From NCBI GenBank assembly GCA_934045905.1, contig OW203766.1:19152309-19216308 (forward strand): a DNA stretch of 64,000 nt, in the 5' to 3' direction. Source of the stretch: Leuctra nigra. Its lineage: Eukaryota; Arthropoda; Insecta; Plecoptera; Leuctridae. The notes under the pieces were generated by a model that saw only the letters and a list, made by a program, of their open reading frames with translations, was not told the DNA's origin and did not search any database. How positions within the stretch are numbered: position 1 is the stretch's first letter; each line of letters begins with the position of its first letter. Made by a program: the position numbers and the translations under genes. Of this stretch, positions 1 through 13,705 are shown one piece after another.

Positions 1-869
1 ATCCTATAGGCCGTGATAATGCGCGCGCATGGAGAGTCTAGAGGGCTGTGAGCGTGATCCAGTAGGCCGTGATAATGCGCGCGCATGGAGAGTCTAGAGG
101 GCTGTGAGCGTGATCCTGTAGGCCGTGATGATGCGCGCGCATGGAGAGTCTAGAGGGCTGTGAGCGTGATCCTGTAGGCCGTGATGATGCACGCGCATGG
201 AGAGTCTAGAGGGCTGTGAGCGTGATCCTGTAGGCCGTGATGATGCACGCGCATGGAGAGTCTAGAGGGCTGTGAGCGTGATCCTGTAGGCCGTGATGAT
301 GCGCGCGCATGGAGAGTCTAGAGGGCTGTGAGCGTGATCCAGTAGGCCGTGATAATGAGCGCGCATGGAGAGTCTAGAGGGCTGTGAGCGTGATCCTGTA
401 GGCCGTGATGATGCGCGCGCATGGAGAGTCTAGAGGGCTGTGAGCGTGATCCAGTAGGCCGTGATAATGAGCGCGGATGGAGAGTCTAGAGGGCTGTGAG
501 CGTGATCCTGTAGGCCGTGATGATGCGCGCGCATGGAGAGTCTAGAGGGCTGTGAGCGTGATCCAGTAGGCCGTGATAATGAGCGCGCATGGAGAGTCTA
601 GAGGGCTGTGAGCGTGATCCTGTAGGCCGTGATGATGCACGCGCATGGAGAGTCTAGAGGGCTGTGAGCGTGATCCAGTAGGCCGTGATAATGAGCGCGG
701 ATGGAGAGTCTAGAGGGCTGTGAGCGTGATCCTGTAGGCCGTGATGATGCGCGCGCATGGAGAGTCTAGAGGGCTGTGAGCGTGATCCACTAGGCCGTGA
801 TGATGCGCGCGCATGGAGAGTCTAGAGGGCTGTGAGCGTGATCCAGTAGGCCGTGATGATGCGCGCGCA
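1..869. repeat. 56-bp satellite array, about 15.5 units
   Basis: Head-to-tail units of exactly 56 bp, each containing TAGGCCGTGAT, a GCGCGC-like stretch, TCTAGA and GAGCGTGATCC. Units start near 7, 63, 119 and so on to 847, where the last unit runs into unique sequence near 869. The left end is cut by the window edge. Units differ at a few fixed positions: TAATGAGCG versus TGATGCGCG, and CAG versus CTG before TAGG. Open frames on the minus strand here are repeat by-products. Confidence 0.97.
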
Positions 870-3780
870 CGTGGCGGGAAGAACCACTCCTCTTTGAATC
901 GCAAAGTGTCCACTTTGACTCGCGGCGGACAAAACAAAGACACTTTCTCGTCGAGACCAGAAACTCGAGAGCAATCTGTCAGCTAGTGGACTAATTACTA
1001 AATTATACACTGACTGACGCTGTAATTAAGCAACTGTCATTCGGCGACGCGACTTTGAACGTGACCAAATCATGTCGTCCGCAAAGTTTCAGTTCAATCA
1101 CGTGACCAAAGCCGGACCGACAATGAAGTTGAACTCTCACTTTTGTTGAACTTCACCTACCCACGTCATTAGCACTCTCTGTATTATTAGGTATTTTGAT
1201 AATTTTGTGTGAAAATTAGCGTTTGCATTTTGTTTAAAATAGAAAATTAATCTCATCCTCATTATGCATTTGTTTGCGGGACACTATTCGTCCAATAGGT
1301 ATTTTTTCCCCAAACCAAAATAAATTGCAAATCCTAGTTATGAAACATAATGATGCAAAATTGACATAGGTAGTATTTGCATTGTCTATTGCATACTAAT
1401 GTTCACCAAAACAAAACCAATAATAACACCCCCACAATGTTTTGAAGCCTGTTGCAAACTAACAATATAATGATGTTTATCTTTTGGGTACACTCGTCCT
1501 CCCATAATTTTTACTAAATTTAAAAAAAGTTAAAAAAAAAATTTGTTGCAAAATTGCAATATTTGTATTGTCCATTAGTGTCTGATATCCACTGCTTTGC
1601 ACATACTGTCATCGAACCGCATCGCTAAAAGCTCTCGGTCGCCTCTCCTGCGAATGTACAACACCACTGGCCTGTGACACGCCGATTGCGTGCTGCAATT
1701 AATTATCACCCGACGAAACGCTCCAGCTTGAGACTACAAAGCTACAAGCTGTAGTTGTGTAGTTCGCACGAATACCACTGATTTACTGCTGATGTTTACA
1801 AAGCGATGGATTCATAATCGGCAAGAGGTTTAGTTGCTTTCCAGGAATATACCTTCAACTGTTAAATTCAGTCTTAATTATTTGTATCATTGTTAATTAA
1901 GTGAGCGTAACAAGCGTCTCCGTTCCAAACTTTTGGCTCGAATCTCTGTTTTGTGTGTTTTTCGCATTAGGTCAAAGCAAATTATTTCACAAAAGATTAA
2001 TTACAATCCAGTTTGTTTACCTATTTAATTTAATTTAATTTAATTATCTTTATTTGCATGATAAACAAATTGGCGAACATTCAACAGGAAATACACTATT
2101 GTGTCTGTTGATCATCCATGTTACCAACTCTGAGTTATAGCAAGATCGATATCTTGGTTTCACCAGATAATACTCCGCTTTACTGATGGATAATATGATA
2201 GAAAAGCTGTGGTCAAGGTCTTCCATGTATTTCGAACGTGCAAGTTTAAATTTAATTATTTTCTGCACTTGTTCTTATGTCTGTGAACATATTTATAGTA
2301 TCCAATAATTTAGTGGACGTTACTTTTAAAGAGAGTTGTCAATCACGTTAAGCCACAATCCGGATAGCCACCTACTGAGCTCGAAACTGGAACTTTCGAA
2401 TGACTCTTGGTGTTGTAATACCATCAAACCCCGCGTTCGCCTCTATTTGTTGTTCTAAGTAAAACTAACACTTTTTTGGAATGCAAATTTCCAAAGGTTT
2501 ACTATTTGTAAACTGTTGTTTTTTTCTATGACATAACAAACCTGACTTAAAGCGGTTTTTCTCCCTCAATAAATGAGAATAAAATGTATATTTTATGCTC
2601 TGGTATTAAAGTGAATGTACACGTATATCGAGTGTTAAAATGCGATTAGATTTTCAGGTTCTTGTTGCACTTCTCTCCCTATGTTAGAAAGTCGTGACGC
2701 AATATCAGTCGCCACTATAGAGTTGATTTATGTGTAAAAAAGTGTTTCTAATTGCGCAGGAACTAGTTCATGTGTGACACCCCACCCTGTGAATCACGGC
2801 CCCCTGTGTTCGTGAACCATTGTTCGACGTCGGAAAGAATCACAAGAAACTCCGCCTCCAACTTGGTGACAGATTTTGTCATCAAATGCGTGCACCATTG
2901 TTGTGGAACTTACGTAAATTGCGTTTCGAATGGCCTTAAACTATTTGCGGAGTCAATTAAAAATGTTAGGGATCACGAAATCATGTACAGAGAATTTTCT
3001 TTCTCTCTTTTTTTAAAAGCATTACCTAGAAATTACAAGAATGTAGTAATTGAACTTCATAACGTGTATTAAACCTCTTTCAGTTTATGAAAGTTTTGGC
3101 AAGGTACCAGGGGCATTATTTTGTGTGTGCGTTTTTTTTAAACAAAAGCCTGTAGAATAAAAGCGTCAACTTGACAGTGAAATTAGTGATTGTTGTTCCA
3201 GAAAAACGACGCCACAAACCTCTAATCACGTTCACTGTCATTTACTTCCGAATTCCAACAGATTATTCTGAAATTTGCGTTATTTCGATTCCAATGAATT
3301 AAAGTTTGTGAAACGTTCAATGTAATGGAAACTTTCTTGAAAATCTGTTATTTCATAAAGTTTTACCTGGTCTGTCAAGTATGGCGCCAAAGATTAGTGG
3401 TACGATTATAATCTTATTTTCATAATTTATATAAGACTGTTGTTTCAACTATAAAGTGCCGTGAATTAAAATGATGTGTGGAAATCGTAATAATGTGTCA
3501 CTGAGCTTACGTTTTAAAAATATGACGAAATCAGAGAAATCGAAACAATTTTTTTTGTCTCCAAGTTCGTAATCTAGCCCACGACCGTGCCGGTTTTAAA
3601 TTGGCCGTGAATTATTCCAGTTTTTGCAAAAATCTGCTTCCTGGATATTTAAATGCCACTATGTCAATGGTTGCCCGGTTGAAAATGCTCTGGCGTAATC
3701 TGATTATAGTTTGATTGTCAACAGATCAGCAGTGTAAGACAAAATGTTCTCACTTACCAAGGATAGGGCAACGAACTGGG
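870..3780. other. Gene-free AT-rich stretch
   Basis: Immediately after the satellite comes about 280 bp of more GC-balanced unique DNA, then AT-rich sequence with short homopolymers and an AATTT microsatellite near 2024-2046. A 100-codon open frame at 2770-3072 shows no domain, no convincing splice sites and no codon bias, so I do not call it. No gene seen. Confidence 0.6.
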
Positions 3781-3786
3781 ACCAGG

Positions 3787-3955
3787 GGCCATATTCCTGA
3801 AAAAAGTGAGAGTGAGTATGAGAAAAAATAGTGAGAAAATTGTTATCAACCAATAGGAATCCAGCAGGCTTAGATTCCATTGGCTGATACCAATTTTCTC
3901 ACTATTTTTTCTCATACTCACTCTCACTTTTTTCAAGAATAGTGCTCCAGGTACA
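3787..3955. mobile_element. Foldback MITE with GGGGCC..TATTC-type ends
   Basis: Two inverted arms of about 60 bp: GAAAAAAGTGAGAGTGAGTA on the left near 3799 and its complement on the right near 3914-3934, with a short centre around 3850-3880. The outermost bases (CAGGGGCCATATTCCTG, complement CTGGAGCACTATTCTTG) resemble the ends of the element at 28 kb. It has no coding capacity. The target-site duplication is not clear and the superfamily is not assigned. Confidence 0.75.
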
Positions 3956-3959
3956 CTTC

Positions 3960-6900
3960 CTTAATGTGAGATTGTGAGATAAAATAGTATTTCGCTATTT
4001 ACAACAAGCGTACTGGAGCGATTGTGTATGGATTGAATTTTATTATCTCTATTTTTGTTTTATTTTTTGTCAAAAGATTGATCCACAATCATCGAGTCTA
4101 AATAGCAAATTGGTAAAAAAAATAAAAATCCAAAACAAAAATATTTGTATGAACAATTAATTACTAGTGTTGGGATATTGTGTCATGTTTTTATTTTATA
4201 TAACGTATTTTTGTCATCAGTTTCTATATTCTTATTAAAATCTTCTTCGGGACAAAAAAATCCAAAACAACAATAGGTAATCGTAATTTCAGAAATCGCG
4301 ATTCGTTCTTTGTGCAAATTACAGAAAAGCTACGTGTTTCGATTGACTTATCAGCGACCATTATTAATTTTGTACTGTAATGCGAGATTTCAAGAGTTTT
4401 ATCCATTTATAACTCAACATTGTTCTGCTGGTCTCACTCTCATATCAGGACAAATTATAATTTTTAAAATATTTCGATGCATTAATTCCTTTTTTAAATT
4501 CGAAAAGCATGGGTCCAACATTATGTTGCTAGACTGCACAGTGAATCTATCAACCCTCTTGCATACCCGACTGTTTCTCTCTCGAATCGTGTTACTTAAC
4601 TCTGAACCCACCCGATGTCAAAACTCACGAAAGTACAATTATTCAGGTCGCATTGAATGAAAAATCACGCCATTACTCATGTCATTTGATTGCTCTTATC
4701 TCACGACCGGTGTGGTGTTGACCACTCGCTGCACGCTTTTAGAAACAAAAAAAATATGGTGGAATTATTTCTCGTGAGGTATTCGACCCGTGAAGGTTGG
4801 ACATTTATAAGATATTAATTTTTTTAAATTGATTAAAGTAGGGCATTTGTCTTATAAAGAACAATACGCAAATTTAACCCCTTTTAAGTAAGTCCTTTTG
4901 CTTTATTCTCCAAAAACGGCAATTCTCATAAGTGGTAGATCTACCTACTGGAGAATGCTCTGCTGATTCAGATGAGCGAGTCACAGATATTAATATTATG
5001 TGCATGAGTGACTCAACTAATGAAATCAATAATTGTTCCAATGAGAGCACTGAGAAAAGTGTAGCTAATACACTTTTCTACACTCTTTTTCATTTGTTTA
5101 GTATTCGATTCTTTTTAATGATACCGTCTTCGTTCTTTAAAGAAAATGTATCCCATATCTGAAAATTATTAAATTAAAATAGGTTAAAACGAAAGGTATT
5201 GGTTTCACGGTTATAAATCGAGGAATCGGATTTTAGGTTGACAGTGGGAAAACATTTGAGTTGTAACAATCGCTTCGCGCATTTAGTATGAATAATAACA
5301 CTATTTTATTATGTTAGTACAACCATTCAAATACTTATAAACAATCAGGCGCCATGTGTTAAACACTTTTGACTCTAGCATGTAAACTTTAATTAAACCC
5401 CACCTTTAAACTAGCACATAGCTGATTGGTAATAGTTGGACTGCAACGCAGCCTTCGCTAATAACTGACCAATACATGTAATTATTGCAACACTGACATC
5501 CTCTTGCAACAATGCAAACATTATGTCGACGTCGTTATGATCTACAAGCTAATTATGACATAAGCTGTACTGAGACTTGTGCAGGTCAAGAATGCATAAC
5601 GCACCAGATACGATCACATACAGTATTTGCGATTACATCGCGAATATTTTTAAATGTTTTGCAAAATGTTTCTTGTTATGTGAAGCCTTCATTATTATAA
5701 TTATTGTGTGGGTTGGAAATCGGTTTCCTGTCCAATCTGAATTGCATTGTGCAGTTATATGTAAAAACGCGCAGCACACCCTATTTTCCCAATCAGCTGA
5801 TGAAACTGTATTGAGGTATGAAATGCTATCATTACTTAGACTAAATTCTGGCTTTTGTGAGAGAAAACTATCGGAGATGAAAAAGCTCTCATGCGAATAC
5901 TTAAATATTTATATTTATTTCTTATCTCAGAATTCACCCTTTAGAAAAAAATATATATTTTGAACATTATGAATGCTGCATAGAGATATTTCTAAACATA
6001 TTATAGTGGTAAACCAGGATGCAATTCAATTTCAATATTAATCAAATTAATCCAAGTTAAAATTTTACTTTTTGCTTTTAAAAAGTAAAAAAGAAGTATC
6101 ATTCGATGAATGTAAATATGTTATCATTTCCTTTATTTTAATCTCTCTTTATGTTTTATCTTTATCTTCTTATTCACGACAATTTGAAGTCATTGAAGTT
6201 TGTTGTTTTATTTTAAACCAACTCCGTCCCTTTGTAACTGAAAACGTGAATCGTCATTTACAGCAGTCATTTACTGAAAAGATATTCACGCTTCAGAAAT
6301 GTTTGAACAATAGTGTCTTCGATGTCTTTACAAACAGCTTTATTTTATTACCAAAAAAACTAACTTTGTCCATCACACCACAATTTAAAGAGTTTAATTG
6401 TTGAATTACTGTCTAGTTGGATTGAAATAAGACATCATTTGAGGTGAAATAATCGACGCTGATTCGGGTGTAACTGATGTACCGATATTAATCGACGTTT
6501 ATCGATCATTCACATCGCCCAATCAATCGATAATATCGAATTCGACGCGGTGGCTGAATGAGTTGACAAAACGTGAATTGCAGGTTTATTTGACCTGGTT
6601 TTAAACCACTGCAATATTTTGTCTCTGCTACAGATTTTTTGCCAGCTGACTACAAACTTGTGAAGCCCAATTATCAGAGAATCTAATGAATTCCGTTTAT
6701 TAAAATATTCAGGTAATTAGACCAATGTCATGCAAATTGAACATTACTTGTTTGTCTTTATCATATCTTGTGGTTTATATTTTATGTCTTGTTCAAATAT
6801 CATTTCAGCCTACTTCATAATTCACTTTTTTTTTGTTTTTTCATAATTAGTCGCATGTCTTTGGGTTCTATAATCACTGGAGCAAAATGCACATGACATT

Positions 6901-9195
6901 TCATGTAATAACTCATTTTGTAATTAATATGATATTTTGACATTTTGTGTTTCTGCATGTAAACTATGCTGTATACAGTCCACTGTATTCTGGTCCATTG
7001 CTTGCTATAGTTTGAAGAACTTCATTCTTAATAATATTTTGATACGTATATAATATCCATATTGATGATTTTATCGAAAAGGGAAATTATCGGTTTATAG
7101 GGGCTCTAAAACATGAATCAGATTGTTCAACTTTTTATTAAAATATCCTGATAATTATTCAGGAGCATGTCTCAGAGATGTGCAATATTAACGCGATCTA
7201 CGAGATATTGGAGCAAGTCTCGTCAAGTCCGAGTGTCCGAGTATACTTGTGTGATCGTAATAAAGCGGCTCGCAAGTGTTGATTGGCAGAATGGTAACCT
7301 AGAGAAAGCAGAGCAGCTAATTGTTGCTAACAATCGCAGCAGACCAAGCAGAGAAAGTAAAAAGTCTAGATTTTATCAAAACACCTCGACACCTTACCTC
7401 TTCTTGCCGTTTCATTATTCCGCACAATGTTAATTCGACCTTGAATAATAAAATTCTTTTAATATTAATAAATATTACAACTCGACGTTCGCGATTCATG
7501 TTTTTTGAATCACTTTCTAGTGTGATTTCGCTCAATCACGAGGAGAAGACAAATCGTTTTCGAGGAAACTAAAATCATTCACTTCAATTATAATTAATGA
7601 TATGATTGGCACAAATTACTTGGACATGCTCATTGTTCTAATACTCTTGTCAGAAATGATTTTGATGATAATTTGATAAATTTCATATCCGATCTTACCA
7701 TTTAGTTTTCTCTATGGCTAAGAAGAAATGTGTGTAATAATTCATTAGGTGTCAAACTGCCGTTAGGTATTGGAGAGCACGCGATTTTAAGAAACCTATT
7801 GAATTATAAATCTACGGTGCTCAAAAGGCTCCTCAAAGAGAACTAGAATTATACAATTACCAAATACGATTCAATATAATCACTAATTAACCATTCATAG
7901 CAAACAAGCCGTGCTGCATTTGCAACAAAATGGTTATTTGCAGTTAAATTAATTGTGTCTGTAGGGCGTTTGAAAACTTGAAAAGACAGTTAATTCGTTG
8001 CGATTGTTGTGATGTATTCTGTAACACAGTTGCATTGTTTGTTCATGTTATACGTCGCTGGCCAACTGCAATGCGGATGTGGAAGAGATTCCTCCGAAAA
8101 CCTCAGCGACATAATTCTTCACATTTTCCACGCTCGAGTTTCGTGATTTTTTACTCGTGCATTTCACCAATTTTGATACAACTCCAAAACAAATCGTGGA
8201 TCATAACTAGATATTATTGTAAAATCTATACCCTGTCATTATCTTGAAAGACAATTCTGTATTTCCACATGAAACTGAGAGTTGATGTAACAATGTTATA
8301 AAACCATAAATATTATTGCCAATTCAAATAAGTATTCTATTTTCGATTAGATTGAGCTCTCTTCGACACACCGAATCAGTTTCAGTACAAATAACACAAT
8401 AAAATGTTCGAGTTCACGTAATACTTTGATGATTGATGCCTCACCTACAGGGTTGTGTCAAAAGTCATATTTAATGGAACGAAGTGAAAGGACGCTTATT
8501 GATTTTAATCGTTCGACGTTCACTGTCACATTCTCTCATAATTGTTGATAATAATTATTAAATACTGCTCCCGTCTTGGTTATTAATTAAATTAATTACG
8601 TGTCTTATGAAATCTTTTCCCAGCATGTCAAGAAACAAGTTCGATTTCCTACTTGGACATTTTTGTCGCGAATCTTGTTTTATGTCGACTACACACACCA
8701 TACCATCTAAGAACTGGATTAAACGCATACAAAGAGATGAAAGTACGAATCCGATCATTTTCTTGCTTTGAAATCCAGTCATCCTTGATGTTAACTTTAT
8801 TTCGAACTCTAAATCTACCCCAAGGGATTAAGTATCGCTATTTTCTAACTTTGCAGTAAAACTTGGAAGCTTGTGAAGTTGTTTTAAATCTCTGGTATTC
8901 TAACTTGTCAGCAGCCTCCCTACGGGGTTTTCTACCCTACGAGCACGGATTACAGTGGAATGAAACTATTGCAATGAAAACGATCACCACAGAATCATGC
9001 TCGCGTGTTATCAAGTATTTGTTGACGCTCCAATAACTGCACTCATTTACACAGATAAAAATATGATCATTGCACTTGAACTTGGAAAGAGGAATGTTGG
9101 GAAAAGTTTATTTTCCTTCCGCCATGGTCAATAAAATTTAATAAATAAAATAATAAACTAATATACTTGATTTAATATGACTTTATTGTTCATTA
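3960..9195. other. Gene-free AT-rich stretch
   Basis: Only short AT-rich open frames, for example 4310-4660, 5577-5963 and 6072-6404, lacking domains, splice context or biased composition. No RNA gene or repeat array recognised. Confidence 0.5.
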
Positions 9196-9199
9196 ATCA

Positions 9200-9345
9200 A
9201 CTGTCACTACGGTACTCTTAAGGCTATTTCTCTGTTTATGTTTAATTTTGTGTATTTTTGTAGGTTGTCCAAGTCACTAGATCACTCAAGCGTTCTGAAA
9301 TTTTGCGTACACTCCGGGCCATACCACCGGTGTGAGCGTTTCTTA
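9200..9345 (+). repeat. Fragment of interspersed repeat shared with 58.2 kb
   Basis: TCACTACGGTACTCTTAAGG followed by TTTCTCTGT, a T-rich spacer, then CCAAGTCA and TCTGAAATTTTGCG matches in order the sequence starting at 58234. Two copies far apart indicate an interspersed repeat family. No terminal structure is visible. Confidence 0.5.
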
Positions 9346-10079
9346 GTATTCCTATACTACGATTTAATTTAATTTTACAATGTTAATTTACTGTACATCA
9401 AAGGTAGAAGGTCGGAAGTCCATTTCAACGTTTCTTGAGGTGCGCTCAAAAACCATTAATTCTGTCTTCATCAAATCATATGTGACATGAGTCATTGAGT
9501 AAGAGAATATACTTCAATATAACTGTATTTGTTGGCATCAGTCATAGACGTGCAATGCAAAAGCGAGAAAATGGACTTGCGGCCTTTTTCCTCTGATGTA
9601 CAGAATTACAGATGTAATAGCATAGGTAATGGTCTTGTAAAGTCTACAAATCCATCTAATGAAAAAATACACGAAGTCCATATATCGTATTTACACTCGT
9701 GTATTATCTTGTCCACTTGTATATTTTAGTGCTTGTAAGTGCATTGATCCAGATATCGACTGATTACAACTGCTTCTATACAGCTCTGATTTTTGCGTCT
9801 GAATTGATTTTTCTTCGCGTCGTTCTACTTGTTCAAACGCCTATCTTGTGTCGCTGTTGCTTCACAGCTTGTCTGAGTTCTGCATCATCGCGTTTGCTGC
9901 ACCCGATCTGTTGCAGTGTTGCGTGGATGACACGGATAACACACCTCGAGGTTACCCCAGTTCATAAGATCGAGAGATTTAATAATATTGCGTTGGAAAC
10001 TAGGATTTATTGGCTAATAGAGAAGTCGCATGTTTTTATTAATAACTAATATGGTTGAATTGTATTATTATTTTTTGTC

Positions 10080-10123
10080 TGGGGCTTAACGTTGAACTGT
10101 TCTGCAGCGAGGCTAATGGCGAC
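10080..10123 (-). mobile_element. Fragment of tRNA-derived SINE (3' part)
   Basis: CTTAACGTTGAACTGTTCTG followed by CAGCGAGGCTAATGGCGACGG is the reverse complement of the 3' body of the SINE at 12340-12616 (GCAGAACAGTGCGACGTTAAG), with few differences. Only about 40 bp is recognisable. Confidence 0.6.
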
Positions 10124-12264
10124 GGAAAAATTTATATTAATTTTTTAATGAAAATTTACAGCTTTGAGTGGGAGAATAGTGTGTTTTACCAAAATACATG
10201 TTGTAGTATTGAAAAAAATATTAAACGGGTTAAATATTTGCATTTTCCCTATTGCAACGGATTGCAGTCATTTTTGTATTACTAATTTTGGTAAAATCCC
10301 AACAAAAAATATGTAACAGGAGCTGTAAATTACGCTACATAATTTTTAATAAATAGGTTATTATTTAGACATCTTCTGTAATTTTTTTATCAAGTTGCAC
10401 TAAATAACTGATATTAATTTTTTATATTTTTGTAATTCCAGTTTTAATACCTGATCGAAAATAATATTTTGACTTTGCTTTAATTTTGTCTTGTGATAAT
10501 TGATATATTTTGACTACAAATAGGCAATAATTGGCATCTTACAATGAACACATTCGTAATGCACAGTGTCGGAAATAAATATTAATAATTGTTTTGATGA
10601 CGTAAAATATTAATGATTGATTATTGCATTTTAAAATATCCTTCTTTCCACATCAACATTCATATTGAGTAAATTAATAAATAACAGTTATATGCAAATA
10701 TAATGCTTCTCTATTTGTATTGTTTAATCTCGACGAGTGTTGTGATTTCCTTCCCACCGATGCGTGCGTGTGCGTGTACTCGGTGGGAAACGGAAGCTTA
10801 TCGGGGACTGATAAATGATGGGAAGAGTTTGATTGATCGAATCGGTTCGGGAAGTTCCTGCTTAATGACCCAGATTCGAATCCCGACATTAACGCTCTCT
10901 TGACAAGCTTTTATGCAGATTAATCTCGATGATACTTTCGTAAATGCTTTCGTGCGCGATTGAACTATTTCAGGATTACAGCTGATTTTCTACGTTTTCG
11001 TAATGAAAATAATAATGCACTTTTTTCTTCATACGTGTGTTATAGCTCAGAATAATTCTTGATTGCTCTAAATCTGTATTAAAACCGGCTCGTGTTTAAA
11101 ATATTAAAACAGCTAATCCTTCTTAATGGTACAATTATTTTGTCTAGTCCTATTACCTATAATTAATACATTTTTTTCACTTATCAAATTGTGGTTGATT
11201 CTTAAAAGGGAAACTTGCTCGAGTACGGAATACTTTCTTAATGAACTAGTAGTGCAGTTCATTGAATACCTTTTAAAGGCTTTTCTACAAAGTAATTAGT
11301 TGTGAATTTAAAAATCCTTCATTGAAAATCGTTCTCTTTTATGTGGTTATTGATGTAGTGATGAGGTTAAAGTGCCAGTTCCCATTGACAGGTTGTTAAA
11401 TGTAGACATAAGCTGTAAAATGTATTCTTGATGTAATTAATGTGTATAATAAACTGTACATGTTTATATACTAGGGGGAAATCACCAGCGAACAATGATG
11501 TTTAATCACAGTGTTTTCTAAAGAATACCTGAAAACGAAATTTATTGTGAATTTTTAATGCAGACAATTAGCGAAGTATGTAACAAATATAAATTTTTGA
11601 ATTTAAAGTACTTATTTGCATTTAGATAGTTTTTCAACAAATTTAATAAGAAGTTCGTGACTGATTTTATTAAAAAGATTATCAAACAATTTGTGAAAGT
11701 TTTTTTGGTAGTTTTGTTTAACTATTGAAATATTATTAGTTGATAGATCCCAAATTATGTCTGCTTTTAAATGAAACAATACGAATGGCTTTGTCGTGAT
11801 GTTGAATATTATTTAGTGGAGGTGCCGCGTTCGACTCCAACGACCACAAACGAGCGTAGAAACCAACCTGTTGCTATAAAACTAATCACAAAACACGATT
11901 ACTGTTGTCTTCTTATCTTCGTCATTAGTTTTGATCGCTTTTTGCAATGCACTCGCATGACCCGTTCGGAGCGAGTTTGGTTTTTCATTAGAAAGTATTT
12001 TCTCCGTCTCATCGGGCAACTCTTACTTTCCTTGCGCCTGAGCATGGCGCATGTCACGTAACCGGCTGAGCCAGAGTGGCTGGACGTCTCGTCGGACTTA
12101 TCTGTCAAAACAGAAGATAGTTTTATTAATCGCCGTGTTTGCTTTTCAATAATGATTGATTATTTACATTCTTCTTTACACCAAAGCGAGACACTTTTGT
12201 TAATTGCGGATGTAAAAGAACAATACATAAAAGTCTTCAGATTGTTTTTTCTACATCTAAAATT

Positions 12265-12770
12265 AATAATTATACCGAGGTCCCAAGTTCGATTACTGCC
12301 CCTGTCCTTATAGTTTGTTGGTCGTTTCCATCAGTGTTACGGAACAGGTATGGCTGAGTGATAACGCCCTGAACTTGTATTCCGGAGGCCCGGGTTCGAT
12401 TCCCGCGGCCGTCCTTCCTGACTGGGGGTTTTTCGTGGTATTCCTTCAGTCGACAGGCAAATGCTGGGAAGGTACCCTACTAATAGGCCACGACGGCCTC
12501 CTTCCCACCTTCTTACCTACTCTTCACCATCATCTCCCAATCATCATCATAATCATTCATCCGTCGCCATTGGCCTCGCTGCAGAACAGTGCGACGTTAA
12601 GCACCAAACAAAAAAATCCATCAGTGTTAGGCAAATGCTGGGAAGGTTCCTTAGTGAAAGACCGCCTCCTTCCCACCGTCATATTTACCTGTCATTTCCA
12701 TCATAATTTTAATTGTCCATCCGTCGTTTATGTTGCTGACCAGTGCGACATTAATCCTTGCCGACACTTG
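12265..12770 (+). mobile_element. Older SINE copy, split by a younger SINE
   Basis: The left part holds a B-box-like AAGTTCGATTAC near 12282-12295. The right part resumes at 12630 with GGCAAATGCTGGGAAGGTTC, the CCGCCTCCTTCCCACC block and CAGTGCGACATTAA, the same order as the intact copy. The younger SINE at 12340-12616 and its 13-bp duplication interrupt it. This copy is more diverged, hence older. Confidence 0.7.
12340..12616 (+). mobile_element. tRNA-derived SINE, full length
   Basis: The head is tRNA-like: A box TGGCTGAGTG at 12351 and B box GGTTCGATTCC at 12393-12403. The body holds AGGCAAATGCTGGGAAGGTA, GGCCACGACGGCCTCCTTCC and GCAGAACAGTGCGACGTTAA, and it ends in an A-rich tail (CACCAAACAAAAAAA). 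It is flanked by a perfect 13-bp target-site duplication, TCCATCAGTGTTA, at 12327-12339 and 12617-12629. The A and B boxes imply RNA polymerase III transcription and LINE-dependent mobilisation (known for the class). Further copies of the family lie at 10.1, 12.6 and 13.8 kb. Confidence 0.9.
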
Positions 12771-13437
12771 TGGAAAGTACCTGACTTTTTGAACCTATTT
12801 AATTTCCAAAGTATCCTTCCTTATAGCAAATAGTTATTATACCTCTTAGTTAAAAGGATTGACCAACTCACTTGCGAAACAAATAATATCAATTAATATC
12901 CGTATCTAATTACAACTGGTTGAAACAAATAAGGAAGAGTGTAAATATACTTTTATATCGATCTCTATGAACCGCAAACAAGACAAGAAAAATAATCAAA
13001 CCACATAGCTTTTTCTTTCGTAGGTATTTTAATAAAATTGAAAGGAAATCTCGAGTTGACAAATTGCCACAACAAGAAATCGCGGTTGATCAACAAAGTA
13101 ATAAATCAATTTCATCTGACTTTGGGTTGCAATCTGAAGTTTCTCCCCGCATTGCATCACACATAACATATCCTGGAGTCACCGCCATCTAGATCTGATG
13201 GTGCAACGAGTGAGTCTAGAAGGCGGATCCCACGCTGTAGTTGGTCACCGTGCCTAGGTCGTCCACGGGGCCTTGGTTCGATGACGGATACACACGGATA
13301 TCACATGGTTTAGTCACTAGGGAGTGAGTAGTAAGCAGTCAAGGTGGTACAATAGAAGAGAATAGAATAGAATATTATGATTTAACGGCGCGTCAACGAC
13401 GAGGCTATATTGCGCACATTAATTTTTACTTTTAATT

Positions 13438-13690
13438 TTGTTGATCATGACATGGAGAGGGGTCGACCTACCGGGCCCGATCCGGGGGAGTCTAAAACTG
13501 GTGGGAAAGCCAGTTCAGAATGGTGACAGCCCGGTTGGGGGAGGCTTTGGGCCGGTGGGACCCGATTTCAGGAGGATCACCATCTCGAGGGGGGAGGCCG
13601 GCCCGAGGGACCCGCGAATTTGGGGAGGGCATGGGACTAGGTCGACCCTGGACTGCACTTAGTTGGGACCAACTCGTCATTGTGAGGTGG
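13438..13690. other. GC-rich island, unclassified
   Basis: A roughly 250-bp block much richer in G+C than its surroundings (GGGCCCGATCCGGGGG, GAGGCCGGCCCGAGGGACCC) with overlapping open frames on both strands, none giving a recognisable protein. It may be a retroelement fragment; I cannot assign it. Confidence 0.4.
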
Positions 13691-13705
13691 CCCTGCAGTC
13701 CATTG

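Noticed and set aside
710..1010. Minus-strand frames of 62-77 codons over the satellite edge
   Set aside because: They are the 56-bp repeat read through; the repeated RIITAY-like peptide follows the DNA unit.
4310..6404. Three plus-strand frames of 110-128 codons
   Set aside because: Composition follows the AT-rich DNA; no motif or exon-like boundaries.
9699..10049. 116-codon plus-strand frame
   Set aside because: No domain, no splice context; ends near a SINE fragment.
10674..10903. Stem TTCCCACCGA/TCGGTGGGAA and a TTCGAATCCCGA box
   Set aside because: Suggested a tRNA-like element, but A box and overall fold could not be found.
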